Positions 40,191 to 52,930 of a stretch of DNA of 64,000 nucleotides are shown here, piece after piece. Position 1 is the stretch's first letter. Each line of letters starts with the position of its first letter. Under the pieces are notes generated by a model. It saw nothing but the letters and a program-made list of their open reading frames with translations. It was not told the DNA's origin and did no database searches. The position numbers and the translations under genes were made by a program. Source of the stretch: Arsenophonus sp052174475. GTDB taxonomy: Bacteria; Pseudomonadota; Gammaproteobacteria; Enterobacterales; Enterobacteriaceae. The stretch covers positions 186,001 through 250,000 of the forward strand of contig JBQMRO010000029.1 in assembly GCA_052174475.1 (NCBI GenBank), given 5' to 3'.

Positions 40191-41700
40191 GATGATAGGC
40201 GGCACCTTAATAGTAATCGCCGAACTGCAATCCTCAAATACCAATAATACGACAGGAGAGGGGGATTGATGTAGTGTATGTTCTGGCTACAAGTAATTAA
40301 TTATCATTCATTAAACCGATGATAGATAATTTTACTGATAGTTGTATATATCCAAGGCTTTATGTCAGTTCTCATGGCTATAAATTGGGTTAAGTGCTAT
40401 ATTTTATCTGAAAATAGAAGGTTTCTAATTAAGTAAATTTTTTACTATTCGGTACTAATTTAGCTTTATGTTATTGAAATCGATGCTTGGTTATTAGCCA
40501 AGCTATAGAAGTAATTTACTTAATGCTAATATTAAAAACAAACAATTCTTTCTTTAAAAGAAAAATATTTTATGTAACTACAAACAAGGTTTAATGATAT
40601 TTAAATTTTATTATTTTACTAGAAGTACTTATTCATGTTCTATCTGAATATTAGCGTTATATTGCTTTATTTTTGCAATGCTTTTTTCAGTATTAATTTT
40701 AATTTTAGAAAAATTTTTTTAAATTATTTTTTGACAGAGAGCAGGAAGAACTCCAGGCGAAAAGCTGCTTGTTTTTATCTTCTCTTATCTTAAGAAAACT
40801 TTGATTTTTAGGATTAAGAAAGGTAGAGAGTCGTCCTCTATCCTTCTTATGAGCTAACATAGTTATTAATTGCAGTTGTTACTCTTTAGTCAGAAATAAT
40901 AATTATTTCCACTAATTAATCAGAATATTTAATATTTTCTGGGTTTTTTAGTATTTTTACTAGTTTTTAACTTAAGTCATTCTAGAGTCACACCTGCACT
41001 TTATGCGATTCAAAAAAAATTTTCATCTAGTATTGCTGGGAGTTCATTTTCTTCTTGTAATAACTATTGAGTGTATTGATGTTTATAGCACCAGACCGAC
41101 CTCTAACCGCTGCACTTCAAAAAAGTATTATGCTAGCTGTATAATTCTGTTAATGATATGTGCTTTAGTATACTTCTAAAATACCAATGCTTTTTAATAA
41201 AAAGTTTTTCATAAAAAATTAAAATAATTAATTATAATAAAAATATCTTAATTTTGTATTTTTAGTGTTAGATTTTTATCTAAAGATAACTATCCAATTG
41301 CTCATGAGATAACTTTTTAGGATAAACAAACGCTAACTAAAAAAAGAAAATATGTGTACTCTGATTAGTACCAATAGAGATTATTAAAGTGAGAGGGGGA
41401 GATCTCGTAAGCGAGATGCGAGCTTTGCCCTTTTGTTTTCTACTCTTGCAAGTCGATTAAAAGCAAAAATTTGCTTAAAATAATTTTACAGACGCCTCTA
41501 TCCCTGTAAAACTTAGCTAAGATTATTTCTGAAGATTTTGGAATTTAAACCGAAAATTATTTTGTTTAGTTATTATAAAATAAAAAGTTACATACCTATG
41601 ACATTATAATTATCTTTATTTTTATTAAATAATTTATTAGAATAGCGATTTTTCACGAAACTACAAAAGGTATTAGATAGAAATATTATCGTGTTTAACT
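40191..41700. other. Unassigned AT-rich DNA
   Basis: No recognised coding remnant. Short palindromes occur (for example ATCTCG-TAAG-CGAGAT near 41,402), too weak to name. Confidence 0.45.
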
Positions 41701-44700
41701 AAAACACACTCAAGTTTGCTATACCTAAATGTTAAGAGATTAATCTTACAATACAATATTGATTGTTTAGGCATTGAAGAAGCTCAATCCATAATCCATG
41801 AACGTTATCTTCAATAACCTATGATTGCAGCGTTGATGGGTAATGTCGTCAAACAATACATTTTATTAAAGGTCAGAACAGATCTTAAAAAGCTTAGCTA
41901 ACTCGGTTTTTACCGCGGTTGCTAGGCGTTGCCTAGCAATAAATTATCCTATCTAACCGATAGGTAACGCAAAACTGCTGATGTGTGAATGTTATTGATG
42001 TAGCATATCCTAAATCATAGGGGCAAATCCGCTACATTATAACTACGAATAGGTTATCTGCTTTATTTATCTAACAGGTGAATAACCACCAAGTGAATTG
42101 AGGGGTGCTATCGCTAAGAAGGCATAGGTATTAACATTAAGAAATAGAAAAGCTGTTAACTTAGTAAATTAAGCTCGAATAATCATTGGTCAGCTATAAA
42201 AAGTGGCTATACTAGATGAACGTCTTATAGTGCTGATCTCAGATAAGCAAGATGTTTAATTAATCGGATTAAATTATTTTTGTTGTATGATTATTTAGAG
42301 TACTATTAAAAATTAAACTTGTGCAGTATGAAAGAGACGTATTCATATTTGCGATACATGGTAATAACACTATGTAGATGAGCCGTTAATATTAGGCATA
42401 TACCTTTCCTATGATGCCGTGCTGTATCCGATTCAGAAACTGCTCGAAACCATTAAGTAGCGTAGGTACAAAACTAGCAGCGAATATCACTAGTTATAAA
42501 AGGGAGCTTCTCTGTCCTATTGGAACAGTCTGTTGGTATAAACTACGTCTGGATTTGGGGCGTGGTTACGGAATGAATCTGAAAATCCTCCATTTAGAGG
42601 GAGGATGCTAAACACCTTTTTGCCGAAACTGACTTTTTATTATCGATTGCACCTGCCGCTACATCATAAGCTAGATCCTACAGCTTTCTGAGAACGTAAT
42701 TACCGTTACTTCATGTACGATATGGCATTGTATTTACCTACAGCAGGTTATTTCTCTACTACTCATATAATAGCAGCGAGAAATTAATGATACGTTCAAT
42801 GCATATATTACTGTTATTTTAACCTGCCTGGATATTAAACAGCTGACTAGCATTCCTATAATTTGTAGTGACGCGGCGTTATTAAACGGCTGAATCGTAA
42901 CCTTGCTCATTGCTTTGCTATTTATTACAGTACTTATACTGCTTGGAAAGCCGCGTGTGCAAGATTAATAATATGCTTAAATTAGCGTTTAATTCCAAGG
43001 GAATTAGGTGTGAATGATCGTAGTCTAAGTAGAAAACATTGCGTAAGCTGTTCTCCTAGGAAATGCTAATTAATAAAATTAAGGGCTACTAAAATGAGAG
43101 AACATCCGTCCGTACAATGAACTCTCAAACGAGTTGATTGGCAGCATTATAGTCCAGCCAAGTTTCATCACTGAAAACTGAAAAACAATGGTACTGATCT
43201 GAAATAGTTAACGCAGTTTGAAGTGAACAACTTTGCTTATGCTATAGACAGAACACACCGTTAATTGCTGTAAAATCTGTTTTTTTCAACAGCATTTACT
43301 ACTATAGTGAGACACTAGCGAATGAATATGGCAGTAAGTATCGATGAGTTATGATATTCATCATGCTAGCAATGTTTACCGTGCACCTCCATTGATAGTA
43401 CTTATCTGTATAAAGATTTGTTGGATCCTAATAAATGCCTGCCTTTTTGATGATAGTTGAATATTACAACCGGCAACAGCTATTAAATGGATGCGCAAGC
43501 GGGTTTGGATAAAGATAAACTGGCATTAATAAAGGTAGAAAATACCCTGAACATTGTAAGGTAAAAAGTAGATGGCATTGTATTATCAGCAATGTTTATC
43601 AATAATTGAGGGGATACCATATCGAAGACTGAAGTTGAAGAAAAGAATGACCTTGATATGGAATCGGTTTTAGAATAGGGCTTTGTGATTATTGAGAAGC
43701 TAAGTAGATTAATATAATGTTGTAAAAGAAGCCATTTACGAGTACTCAAATTACCTAACGAAAAATAACGCTTTTCTCTTTAAGGAAGTAGAAATTATTA
43801 ATAAAAATCCAGCGATTATTGAGCATATGTAACCATTAATGGATACGGAATCAAGGTGCGCGCATGGGCAGCTTGATTGCAAAACCAGTCATATTAAGTA
43901 TGCTGATGTTCAACTTTATCAACGGCAGATAAAACAGAAATAATTAGCGTGTCGGGAAATTGTTAATTCCCACTAGTTGATTAATTTTTAGAAAAAAATA
44001 TTGTCTATGCGTTCGTAGTTTTTAAAAACGTTTACAATCAAGTAAATACCGGTAGTATTTCAGTTTATTAGTTTATCAGTTTATCAGTTTATCAGTTTAT
44101 CAGTTTATCAGCTCATCAGCTTATCAGCTTATCAGAATATATAAAGGTGATTATCGAGATACTTGGCTTAGGTATAACTTTTATTGTTCGTTAGTACTGA
44201 TAGCATGTCAACATTTAGATGGTAATGTTTTCCCCCACTACGCCAGTAGTGCAAAGTGTTTATTGGAGATTTCTAGGTACTAGGTTTTAGCAGATTACTC
44301 ATAATAATAGCACACGATAGCTGACGTTGGAGTATTAATGGTCTAGTAATTAATAATGAGACTGGCTAATCTTCTGGCGTTGACGAGTTAAGCAGAAGTG
44401 GCGATTTAGGATATAAATTGGGTAAGAATAGTACTGATAGTCTAAACACTCACGAGGATTGTAAAAAGTAACATACTCAACCAGGTAGTTTATGACTTGT
44501 TAGATTATATAGTTGTATCGCTCGTTTTTAACGACTATTAAAGACCAGAAAGTAGGATGTTAACGCAATGTCAGCTGCTCTGGGTATTATCGGCGAAAGT
44601 GAATTTCAGTGGTTAAGCTATTTCTTAGAAAACCGGTGCATTGCAGATGTTTTATTCAATACTTTACGTTAAGTTTTTCTGGTATCTAGCGGTGATATTA

Positions 44701-45920
44701 CAGCTAAAGTTGGATTAAAAATATATCAAGGCAGCATTCAGGAATTATATAGCAAAACCGATTTATTGTCGGAGAAGATGAGATATTGGTTTCATCTTAT
44801 TTACTGATAGTATTAGAACGATAGAAGTGCTCCTTAATACCCCCAAAACAGGATTATTCCATCTTGTTATAATCGGTACATAGATTACTAGTGTTGCTTA
44901 ACAAGCACGGTGTAGCCTCTCTATATCTGGTGAATATAGAAGAGGTGATAATGCATTTATCCATAACATTAAGTTCGGCTCTGCGGCGCAAGGGGTTTAC
45001 GAGCGGGATAATCATCTGATGGATTATACATCCAGTGTCTATCTTTATTATGTAGCGTAATTTCATGCTTCTATCTGAACAGATATGATAGTGCCGCTAG
45101 TGATGCATTATCCCTTGTACATCAACTTGAGCATATGCTGTAATAGTGTAAATCAACAGAAGATATGGTATATTGCCTGTCGTATCTTAGGCATTATTGT
45201 TGGAGCGAGAAGTGCTATCCCTGAATGGGGATAGAGCGGCTTACTGACTACGTTGCTGTTTTATGCACAGCAATCCATCACTATCTAAGAAAGGACAAAG
45301 CATCATAAACATATTTAATATGATTAAATACCGTGTGTTATCGGTAAATACCGTTTATAAAATTATCTCGTCAGTGAGATAGAATGATAGAGTTCGATTA
45401 GGTGACGTGAATCTACTTTATAATTATCAATCCATTGGCGTGGGGGTGTTCATGCTAAACTGTTATTAGGTTATCAATTTATTGTAAGGTGTAGAACTAA
45501 ATGCGTTACTGCTATTCACTTTTTACTGAGGAAAACATGAATATACATTATCACTATAAAAATACTCCTGTTTTTCTTGACGAGAAACGCGTTAATGCAT
45601 TTAAGGATATTATCTGGTGTACCCGGTCAGTATATTAAGTCAATTAACCTGTTACGCAATGAATTAATTGAGAAACTGTTTACTAAAACGTGCTAACTTC
45701 AAGGACAAGTGATAAAGTTTAAATGTATACCTTACATACGCATACTAGATTTTATCGATTTATTAGCCGTAGAATACGGTGCCAATATGATGAGCGACAA
45801 AAGCTAATATTACCATGAGAAGTTTTTATTTGGCAGGATCTTATCCTCAGTTTTTATCAATAGGAATTAGATAAAGCCTATAACAACTCTTACTCGATAT
45901 ATCCAGCTCTAATGCGTTTT
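41700..45920 (+). pseudogene. Field of decayed genes of unknown family
   Basis: About 4.2 kb that aligns with none of the IS families in the window, is less AT-rich than the spacers around it, and yields protein-like plus-strand fragments. Examples are MDAQAGLDKDKLALIKVEN (43,490), KTEVEEKNDLDMESVLE (43,627), SHIKYADVQLYQRQIKQK (43,890), MSAALGIIGESEFQWLSYFL (44,568), SAAQGVYERDNHLMDYTSSV (44,984), RILGIIVGARSAIPEWG (45,185) and QYIKSINLLRNELIEKLFTK (45,630). Many stops and frameshifts separate them. They suggest several genes, possibly from a plasmid, conjugative element or prophage. I cannot assign a family. Confidence 0.45.
44061..44132. repeat. Tandem 8-bp repeat, 9 units of CAGTTTAT
   Basis: Nine consecutive 8-bp units: five exact CAGTTTAT plus variants TAGTTTAT, CAGCTCAT and CAGCTTAT (twice). 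It is a second short tandem expansion, inside the unknown relic field, and indicates replication slippage in unconstrained DNA. There are no spacers, so it is not a CRISPR. Confidence 0.88.
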
Positions 45921-45950
45921 TAGCGGTTATCTTAACAAAGATAACCGCTA
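45921..45950. repeat. Perfect 12-bp inverted repeat at an IS1595 end
   Basis: TAGCGGTTATCT (45,921-45,932), loop TAACAA, AGATAACCGCTA (45,939-45,950). It coincides with the left end of the IS1595 copy. The corresponding site in other copies is not palindromic. No T run follows on either strand. Confidence 0.7.
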
Positions 45951-46930
45951 GATTTCATATATTCTATATAAAGAATTTTCACTCTAGAGTTTGTCATGAA
46001 AATAAGTAGTCATATAGATCATGGAGACATTTTCTTATTCTCTACCAGTATAAATCTGCATTTCATTAATTAGCTCGGCGACAATCTGTTGAGTGATGTT
46101 AATTAATACATTGAAGGGACTCACTCTACTTCATCTTGCCCATATTATCACACTGAACATTCTATCTACTAGGGGATAGAAACCAACTCATTTAGGATTA
46201 CAATGATATTTTTATAAAATCTCCTATTGCAGAAAAATATTTAACAATCTTACTGGAAGTTCTTTGACAAAACTACATTACAAGAATAAATACTTTAATT
46301 ATTTGTGATATATATTGAATAGCTTGACTTTACGGGAGTTAGCAAAAGAAACAGGCGTTAATTTTAAAACAGCGTTTAGATGGTGTTATTATTTTATTCC
46401 TTTAGTAACGACAGTTAACATAAATGCACTAAGTGCTATTGTTGAACTTGATAAAATATTTTCCTAAATCTTTTAAAGGAATCATTATATTCTATATAGA
46501 AAAGCTAGAAAACATGCAAGAGTATGGAGATAAAAGGAAAGAAGGAATCGCGATCTTTAATTGCCCGAGATCGATATGCTTATGTGAGCAATGAGATTCT
46601 TGAAGAACTTAATGCAGAATGTGTTAGTCGTTTTCTTGAGCTAATTATTGATAAAGAGTTCATTTTTTACTTGAACGAAGCTAAATAACTACGAAACCTT
46701 TGCTAGCGAGCATGAAATTAGTTACGATCACCTAATAAGATTAGGTAATCAGAGTGTTATTGGTAAGGAATTTTACATTCAAAATATGAATAGTTATATA
46801 AGTACATTAAAAGATGGCTGAGTAAATTTCATGGCATAATATATTTTAGTTTACTGAGTTATCTGATCTGGAAAAAATTATTTAAAACCACGATAATTGA
46901 AATACAAACGTGGCTACAAAAGTCCCCTAT
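45925..46930 (+). mobile_element. IS1595-family (ISXO2-like) copy 2, best preserved
   Basis: Plus-strand translation keeps the family's order of motifs. LTGSSLTKLHYKNKYFNYL near 46,240 corresponds to LTGTPLxxLRxKxKW. LTLRELAKETGVNFKTAFRW follows near 46,325, then IVELDKIF (compare IVEIDETF) near 46,438. RYAYVSNEILEEL lies near 46,574 and FYIQNMNSYISTLKDG (compare HIQNVNAYHSRLKxW) near 46,773. These blocks lie in different frames with stops between. This copy supports the family call for the other three. Confidence 0.85.
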
Positions 46931-48299
46931 GAGGAAAAAGTAAGCTTTGCAAGCTAGCTAAAATTAACATATTGAAGAGTATAAAACAGTATCAGATGAT
47001 AAATATGAAAAAAAGCAATACAGCAGAGTTTCTCATACCAATCTTAACTATCTCCCAAGATAAAGAGAGATCGCTTCAAGATTGTGTTTTTGCTCATTTT
47101 TATCAAAAGAACTAGGACAATAGCGTTTAATATGTTTATCATATAAAAACATATATTTATCCAGTTACTATTAATGTTTTTGTATAAGATAGCACTAAAC
47201 GAAATCCATATATAAGTATCATTATTACCATTATACACGCCTATAATCATATAATGAAAGGCATTATTATAGCCTCCTCTCTTCTATATCTTAATATCCT
47301 CATATACTTTAATCGAATATCTTGTACAAAAGTGGTGATATTAATATAATCCCAGGTAGAATAGCAGTTTATTACCTGATCCGCATGTAATTAGGTATTG
47401 ATTTGCGCCTCATTAGCTCAGACATAAATCAAGCATACAAAGTCCTATCAAAACTTATCCTAGTAACGTTACTATTTTATAATAAAAAATTGTTTTTCCG
47501 TCTCATGAAATGATTAAATTTTATTCTAATGTGATCTAATTTCTTATTGAGGGGTTTCATTGGTCTGTTTATTCAGTAGATTTTTTATAATCTACAGTTT
47601 CTTTTAAACAAAAGTTTTCAGATTGAAGATAAATCGCTAAAATAATAAGAATAGGCTATATTAGAGCGTCAAAAAAATGACTAAGATACTTATTTACAGC
47701 AAAATTATGGGTTTTCTTAAATTGTGAATAGATTATTAAGAATAAAATTAGCGAAAAACAGATCAGAGATCTAGATTAAAATACGAGTTAAACTACTTAA
47801 AATTAGGTGAGAAGTTAATGGTTAGAAACTTGAGAGTTTAGTTGTAGTACAGTATCAAAATTTGATTGGTTTAATCTTTAAAAAAGATTGTCATTGCTAA
47901 TTTTAATTAAAAATTTTAGTTAAATCTTAGATTTAAGAAAACCTTTACATTTCAGTATTGAATTGCTAAAAAGATGACATGAGTGACTGTTCAAGATGAA
48001 GAGACGGTATAAATCTATCCGATATTAAATAATTGTGTAATGCCAGAATGGCTGGTAAATCTGGCATTACCACATTTCCACCGTCCATTAATGGCAAAAT
48101 GAGAGGTATTTTATATCCTTTACATTATACGATTATCTACTTCGACTTTGCTATAAGCGTTAACAAATTAGCTACCAGTATACTAGGATACACTGCTTTA
48201 AAAGCTATACCAGCAATTTTCTAGCTGTCTCTAGATGTGTTTTGATATAAAATTATAATTAGTACACTACTGATTAATGTAGTAAAATCTTATTATTAA
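46931..48299. other. Unassigned AT-rich DNA
   Basis: No convincing coding remnant. A 68-codon minus-strand frame (47,044-47,250) and a 63-codon plus-strand frame (48,033-48,224) are the only open stretches. Neither has a plausible ribosome site or protein-like match, and I do not call them genes. Confidence 0.45.
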
Positions 48300-48920
48300 T
48301 AACTATGTTATTGAAGGTTATTGGTAGAAATCTTTTATACTGCATCAAGGAGTTTTGCTATAGCGGTTGCCATGAAAAGTAAGCGATCATGCAGCTCAAA
48401 TAGACTTTTTACTTACTTTATCCAAATATGAAATTGCATCTCATTAGTCAGATAGGATGATAATCTAATGGATGATATTAATTCATAAATTAAAGCAACT
48501 TATTCCACTTTATCCTGTTCATATATCAGGATAAACAGAATATCCGTTAGCGTGGTTCCACGCCTCACCATACATTAATAGAGTTATAGCAATATCGTTA
48601 TAAAATTCCATCTTGCAGAAGAGCATTTAATAATTTTATTAAAAGTTCTCTGACGAAATTAAATTATAAGAATAACTACTTTAGTTATTTGCAACGTATC
48701 TTGTACAGCTTAACTTTATGAGAGTCATTAAAACAAGCAGACGTTAATTTTAAAACAGAATTTAAATTGCGACACTACTTTATTTCTTCAGCGGCGACAA
48801 TTCCTCAACATATCAAAGTTAAAAAACACTGGAGATGAGGAGACAAAGGAAATAACGAATCCTGGTCTTAATCGCCTGAGATCAATAGAGTGTAATATAA
48901 GTGATAAGATTTTTAATGAT
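48300..48920 (+). mobile_element. IS1595-family copy 3, 5' part only
   Basis: Aligns with copy 2 from the left end (TTATTGGTAGAAATC) through the transposase start near 48,373 and a LTLxESxKQADVNFKTEF-like segment near 48,720. It ends near a decayed ARDR-like region at about 48,920. The 3' third is missing. Confidence 0.7.
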
Positions 48921-49179
48921 TAAAAAATTAAATCGATCTTTAAATCAAGAGTAAAAGTCACCCCATTTTTGCTAAAATTAGCAAGAAAATTAGTTTACTT
49001 TGTTTTTATAAATTAAAATTTTTTCGAACTGCGTATTCTTTAACTTAATGCGTTAATATTAGTAATATTAATTCTAAGTTTAGATTAATAACTCTTATTT
49101 ATTATTTTATCCATTTTTTCTAATAGTAATTTCGTTGTCTGCTTGTAAGTTGATCGTTGATATAAAGTAATCCATCGTC
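48921..49179. other. Non-coding spacer
   Basis: AT-rich, no recognised remnant. Confidence 0.45.
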
Positions 49180-49720
49180 TATACAGAGTGGACTTGCACG
49201 GATCTGTGTGGAGAAATCCTATTTTATATGAATAGCAAACCCATGTTTTCCTAGTTTTTATAAGTCATCTACAAAATCTTTATACCTTTGATAAAGACAT
49301 ACCTTGTTTATTATTTAAAAGAAATCATAGTAACGCACAATTTTAAAATACCTTGCTTGGAAATATTGCTAATATAGCGCTAGATCATCTCTTTTTGCGT
49401 GAGAATTTTCTACCGGTATGTTCACACAAATCTTAAGAAGACGCTAGGATTTATCAGTTCGTCACTGTAATGCATCAGTCGGATGACAACGCCTTGCCAT
49501 ATTTTTCGACTGCTATTTTTTAAGAACAGCTGTAACCTATACAGTATCTTTAATATCTAGCCCGTCATGAGTGATGGAAATATAAACATGTGTATGTTGA
49601 TTGAGTTATCGACCATAAGTGTGCAAGGCGCAGAATATAAATTTTAATATTCTATTTTTGTGCATACTGTAACATAGAACAGTGTGTGCTACCTAGCACG
49701 AAACAGAACATCAAGAGAGG
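49180..49720 (-). mobile_element. Degenerate IS91-family transposase, copy C
   Basis: On the minus strand the order is LHTYGR-like at about 49,615, QHTHVYISITH.GLDIKD near 49,580, then QKEMI.RYISNI and YFKIVRYYDFF near 49,340-49,370, and an NNKQG.SLSKVYK tail near 49,300. These match the end of copy A and the IS91 consensus IPxKHFKMIRYYGFL. It is broken by frameshifts and lacks the N-terminal part. Confidence 0.72.
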
Positions 49721-50094
49721 TCAGTTATTTTTAAAAAAGATCAAATAAAATAGGGATAGTAAAAGTAATATGTTCCAGTTACAGTCTAGTAAGATATGAA
49801 TCTGATTGCGGGGGTTGTAACCACACTGATCAGTAACTTTAAACCCCTATGAACTGTAGAATTTTAACTTTATAGCTACGGCAAAATAATGGTGGGAATA
49901 TTCAAGATAGGTATAGCAGTAAAGCTGGATACTTACATAGTATAAGTACTGAAAGTAAGTATTCGCTTGATATATAGACTGATCTACCAGTTAACATTTT
50001 CACCGTATTTTTTAAGAAAGTTATTCCAGACATCATCAATAGTAAAAAAATAGTTTAATTGTGCGAGAAATTATATATCTAACCTCTTTGTCAG
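49721..50094. other. Non-coding spacer
   Basis: No clear coding remnant. It includes a G-rich run (GCGGGGGTTGTAACC, 49,808) that is unusual for this DNA. Confidence 0.4.
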
Positions 50095-50557
50095 AGAAAT
50101 AGAAATTCTCATCTTGATCATCGTATTCATCAGGTCTATTAGCCCAGATATCTTTGTGTTTATCCCAGATGACAAAGAAGATGGGAATTATATCTAGTTT
50201 TCAATAGGTAATGAATTCATCGGTAAGTATAATCTCATTAATTGCTACTCAATGCAATTGTATCTAGTATCATCGGCTTAACCTATGGGCTAGTTTTATT
50301 CAAAAATCCGGATAATCGTGATTAGAGTCGAGATAATACTTTCGTGTAGAAGAATAGAAACCGAAATCGGGACGGATTGCTGTATAGATTTTTTTAGCGT
50401 TAAAAAATTTAGTTGGTCTAATCTTATTCATTTCGAGATGAAGATCATAAAGTGCTTTGAATAAATAAACGGTACATAACACCTGAATTGCATCTTGTCT
50501 TCCTAATTTACTAAAATTACCCTTTCTAGGAGATTTATTCCGAGTCATCTGGATCAA
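50095..50557 (-). pseudogene. Fragment of an unknown protein, paralogue of 21.7-22.1 kb
   Basis: The minus strand has an 85-codon open part (50,300-50,557) with protein-like content: GRQDAIQVLCTVYLFKALYD, LHLEMNKIRPTKFFNAKKIY, then IRPDFGFYSSTRKYYLDSNH and DYPDF. After the stop, other frames give ANRPDEYDDQDENFYFSDK-like words down to 50,095. The second part aligns with 21,745-21,920. The family is unknown to me. The duplicated presence next to IS256 copies suggests it moved with them or belongs to a repeated accessory module. Confidence 0.5.
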
Positions 50558-50649
50558 TTCCTTTAACTTAACGTATTACGAGTATAAAACAATACTCAAC
50601 TAATAAACATACGCGAAGAGGCCGTAGCTGCGCGCGATGTTCATATCGT

Positions 50650-51498
50650 AAATCTGTTAACTTCATTGAAGAGTATAGGTAATTGATATCTATGTGATTT
50701 AATCAATATTACTACGTTTATTTATTGATCCTATGACATATACCGTTCTGTCAAGGAAGCTGATCGCTTTTACCCGTTCTCATTATAAGCAGTACTGCAT
50801 ATGGACGTAACGATATAGCTGTAGTCAAAAATGCTTATCGATAGTTAGAAGTAAACTGTGCTTATCTTTTCAATGGTTGATGAACGCTGATCTTAATCGT
50901 ATCTTCCATAGTTGCTATGGAAGTCCGATGCTTTTAGTTTTTAAATGCTATGGTAAAGATATTCCCAGACATGCAGCACGAATTTTTTGTCTGCATAAAT
51001 AGCTGATATTCTAGGTTTATTCCTCAAAGAAATGTAAGCGAAAGTTAAAGGTGAGTTACGGGATGGCTCTAGCTATTAGTGAGCTGTAATGTCGTCAAGA
51101 AAACCTTTTATGCTTTTTTAGAAAGGTTATTAGCGAAGTATTCTGCCAGCTATAAAGAAGATAGAAAAAGATCGAGAAGAACTGTTGGTATTCCATGCCT
51201 TCCAGTTAGCGTACTTATGGGTGTCAATAAAAACGACTAATCCAATTTAAATCAGCGTTTGCGACAGTTAAGCTACAAATCTAAGACACGCTAAGCACTG
51301 TAGCTCAAAAATATAACCATTTCGATGCTATTTGAGTTGCTCTCGTCTGCTCAAAAAAAAAGCAAGAACCGGTTCAATGGATTTGATCTGCTAACTATAA
51401 TGGTAACCAAAGTTTAATTTAAGGATGGAGAACATATTCATGAGGGATCAGAGTGGGGAACGTAGCCTGCCGCCATATAGTAGATTTACTAATAACTC
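50650..51498 (+). mobile_element. IS256-family copy 7, 3' part
   Basis: Plus-strand partial copy that begins in mid-transposase (around an EHRQ/LKEHR-like region) and runs to the right terminal repeat (TACTAATAACTC). Stops and frameshifts throughout. Confidence 0.78.
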
Positions 51499-52019
51499 TC
51501 GAACAACTTCAACCCTTAAAATTAGTGCTGCTTTTCTGGCCAACAAAGAGTTTGTCTTTACTTTCACTAAGTGTTATGGGATAGGTAAATTTACTTTTAT
51601 TAAAGAATAGAATAAGATGATGTTGATGATTACAGCTATCTTCCCCATCATTTATCGATGATGTTGTCACCCCCGATCAAGGATCCGTAGTTATTTTTTG
51701 GAGAAAAATAGTTTTCTCCTTCTCGTCGATATGCTGGCAGTCACTAGGATTCCTGAACTTCATAGTACTTGATCTGATCTGAATTTCTCTTTATGCAGGC
51801 ACAGGAATGGAGAATTTGTATAAAATAAGGCGAGAACCTCGAAGTCGAAACTACAAAGCGCTCAAAAGATACTAAGATGCTTATCTGAACGTAAATTAAA
51901 ATATTTTCTATAAATGCCAAATAAAACTTAAAGATGTTGTCTTTTTGTAGACATAGATCATATTACTTAATGGATTTTTTTATTTTTTTATAAAACCAAG
52001 ACTGTAGCTAATGTTCGAT
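51499..52019. other. Unassigned decayed DNA
   Basis: Directly after the IS256 end, an open stretch of about 37 codons reads STLKISAAFLANKEFVFTFT and on to TFIKE at 51,610. I do not recognise it. The remainder is non-coding. Confidence 0.4.
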
Positions 52020-52930
52020 ACTTCTTGCATGATCTTAATTGAGCATATCCGCATAACTATTCATCTAATACTTATAGATAATAGCAAAAAAAATATAGAC
52101 CGACTTTTTGCTCTACAAAAAGATTCAGTTATCGAAAAACAGAAATTAAATCGTTTGTATGGAGATCTTGGTATAGAATATTAATTTAGCATGTTAATGA
52201 ATCCTTCAAACGAAGGATATGGTCTAGCGATTTAATGAGCGCAGAGTAAAAGTACGTTGCAAAGCTATTAATTCAATTCTGCTCAAGAATTTGAGATCAC
52301 TTTCTATCAATATGTTTAGTTATATAAAATTATGAATTATTCAATCAATATATTGTACTAAAACTCCATTTCAGTCTATGAAAGATTGCTTCAAAATTAA
52401 ACCTGAATTATTCAAAAAATTATACTATTTCCTGGATATGAAATCTAAGAAAGATAACGTCGTGAAGTTTTGTTTGGTATTTGCGGAAGATATTCACATT
52501 TATGTGCAGATAAGGCAGGCTGTTCATAGCTTTAAAACGCTTTATGTTCGGCTTCGATGCGTTTTCTTTATTTCATGCAAATTCCCACTCTGCTGCTTGT
52601 ATAAATAGCGATCTAGATTAAATCAAAATACAACGGGTTTAGGAATTTGCATACGAGATTGCTAGTAGATTCGTAGAGAGAGAAATATTTCGTAGAAAAT
52701 AACTACAACTTTTTAGATGCTGAAAACATCATTAGCAAATGATGGAGAATATGGTTGTGATCATTAACATTATCTCGTTTTTGCTATTTAGAACGGTAAA
52801 TTCGGAGATATCTCATAATACTTAGGCAAAGTAGATGCCAGCTATTTGCTGGCCTGAAGAGCAGCACTAATTTTAGGTATCAGGGTTCCTTAATAAGGAA
52901 GATTTATTATGATATTTTTCATCGATTATA
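52020..52930 (+). mobile_element. Unclassified repeated element, copy c (uninterrupted)
   Basis: This is the only copy not split by IS256, so it serves as the reference. It contains the junction sequences seen on both sides of IS256 copies 1 and 2. A 76-codon open part (52,378-52,608) reads KIKPELFKKLYYFLDMKSKK and beyond. Neither strand gives a motif I can place in an IS family. Its limits are estimated from homology with the other copies. Confidence 0.5.

Noticed and set aside
44061..44132. Possible CRISPR array
   Set aside because: Units are 8 bp with no spacers; it is a simple tandem repeat. The same holds for 27,383-27,466.
41700..45920. Defence, secretion or phage structural system
   Set aside because: Fragments looked briefly like phage portal or conjugation proteins, but no motif could be matched with confidence, so no function is claimed.
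47400..47440. tRNA-like words (CATTAGCTCAGA)
   Set aside because: No T-loop (GGTTC-A-A-TCC type) or acceptor pairing follows; no tRNA or rRNA could be supported anywhere in the window.
51425..51610. 61-codon plus-strand frame
   Set aside because: Its first third is the IS256 transposase C-terminus and the rest is flanking DNA; not a gene in itself.
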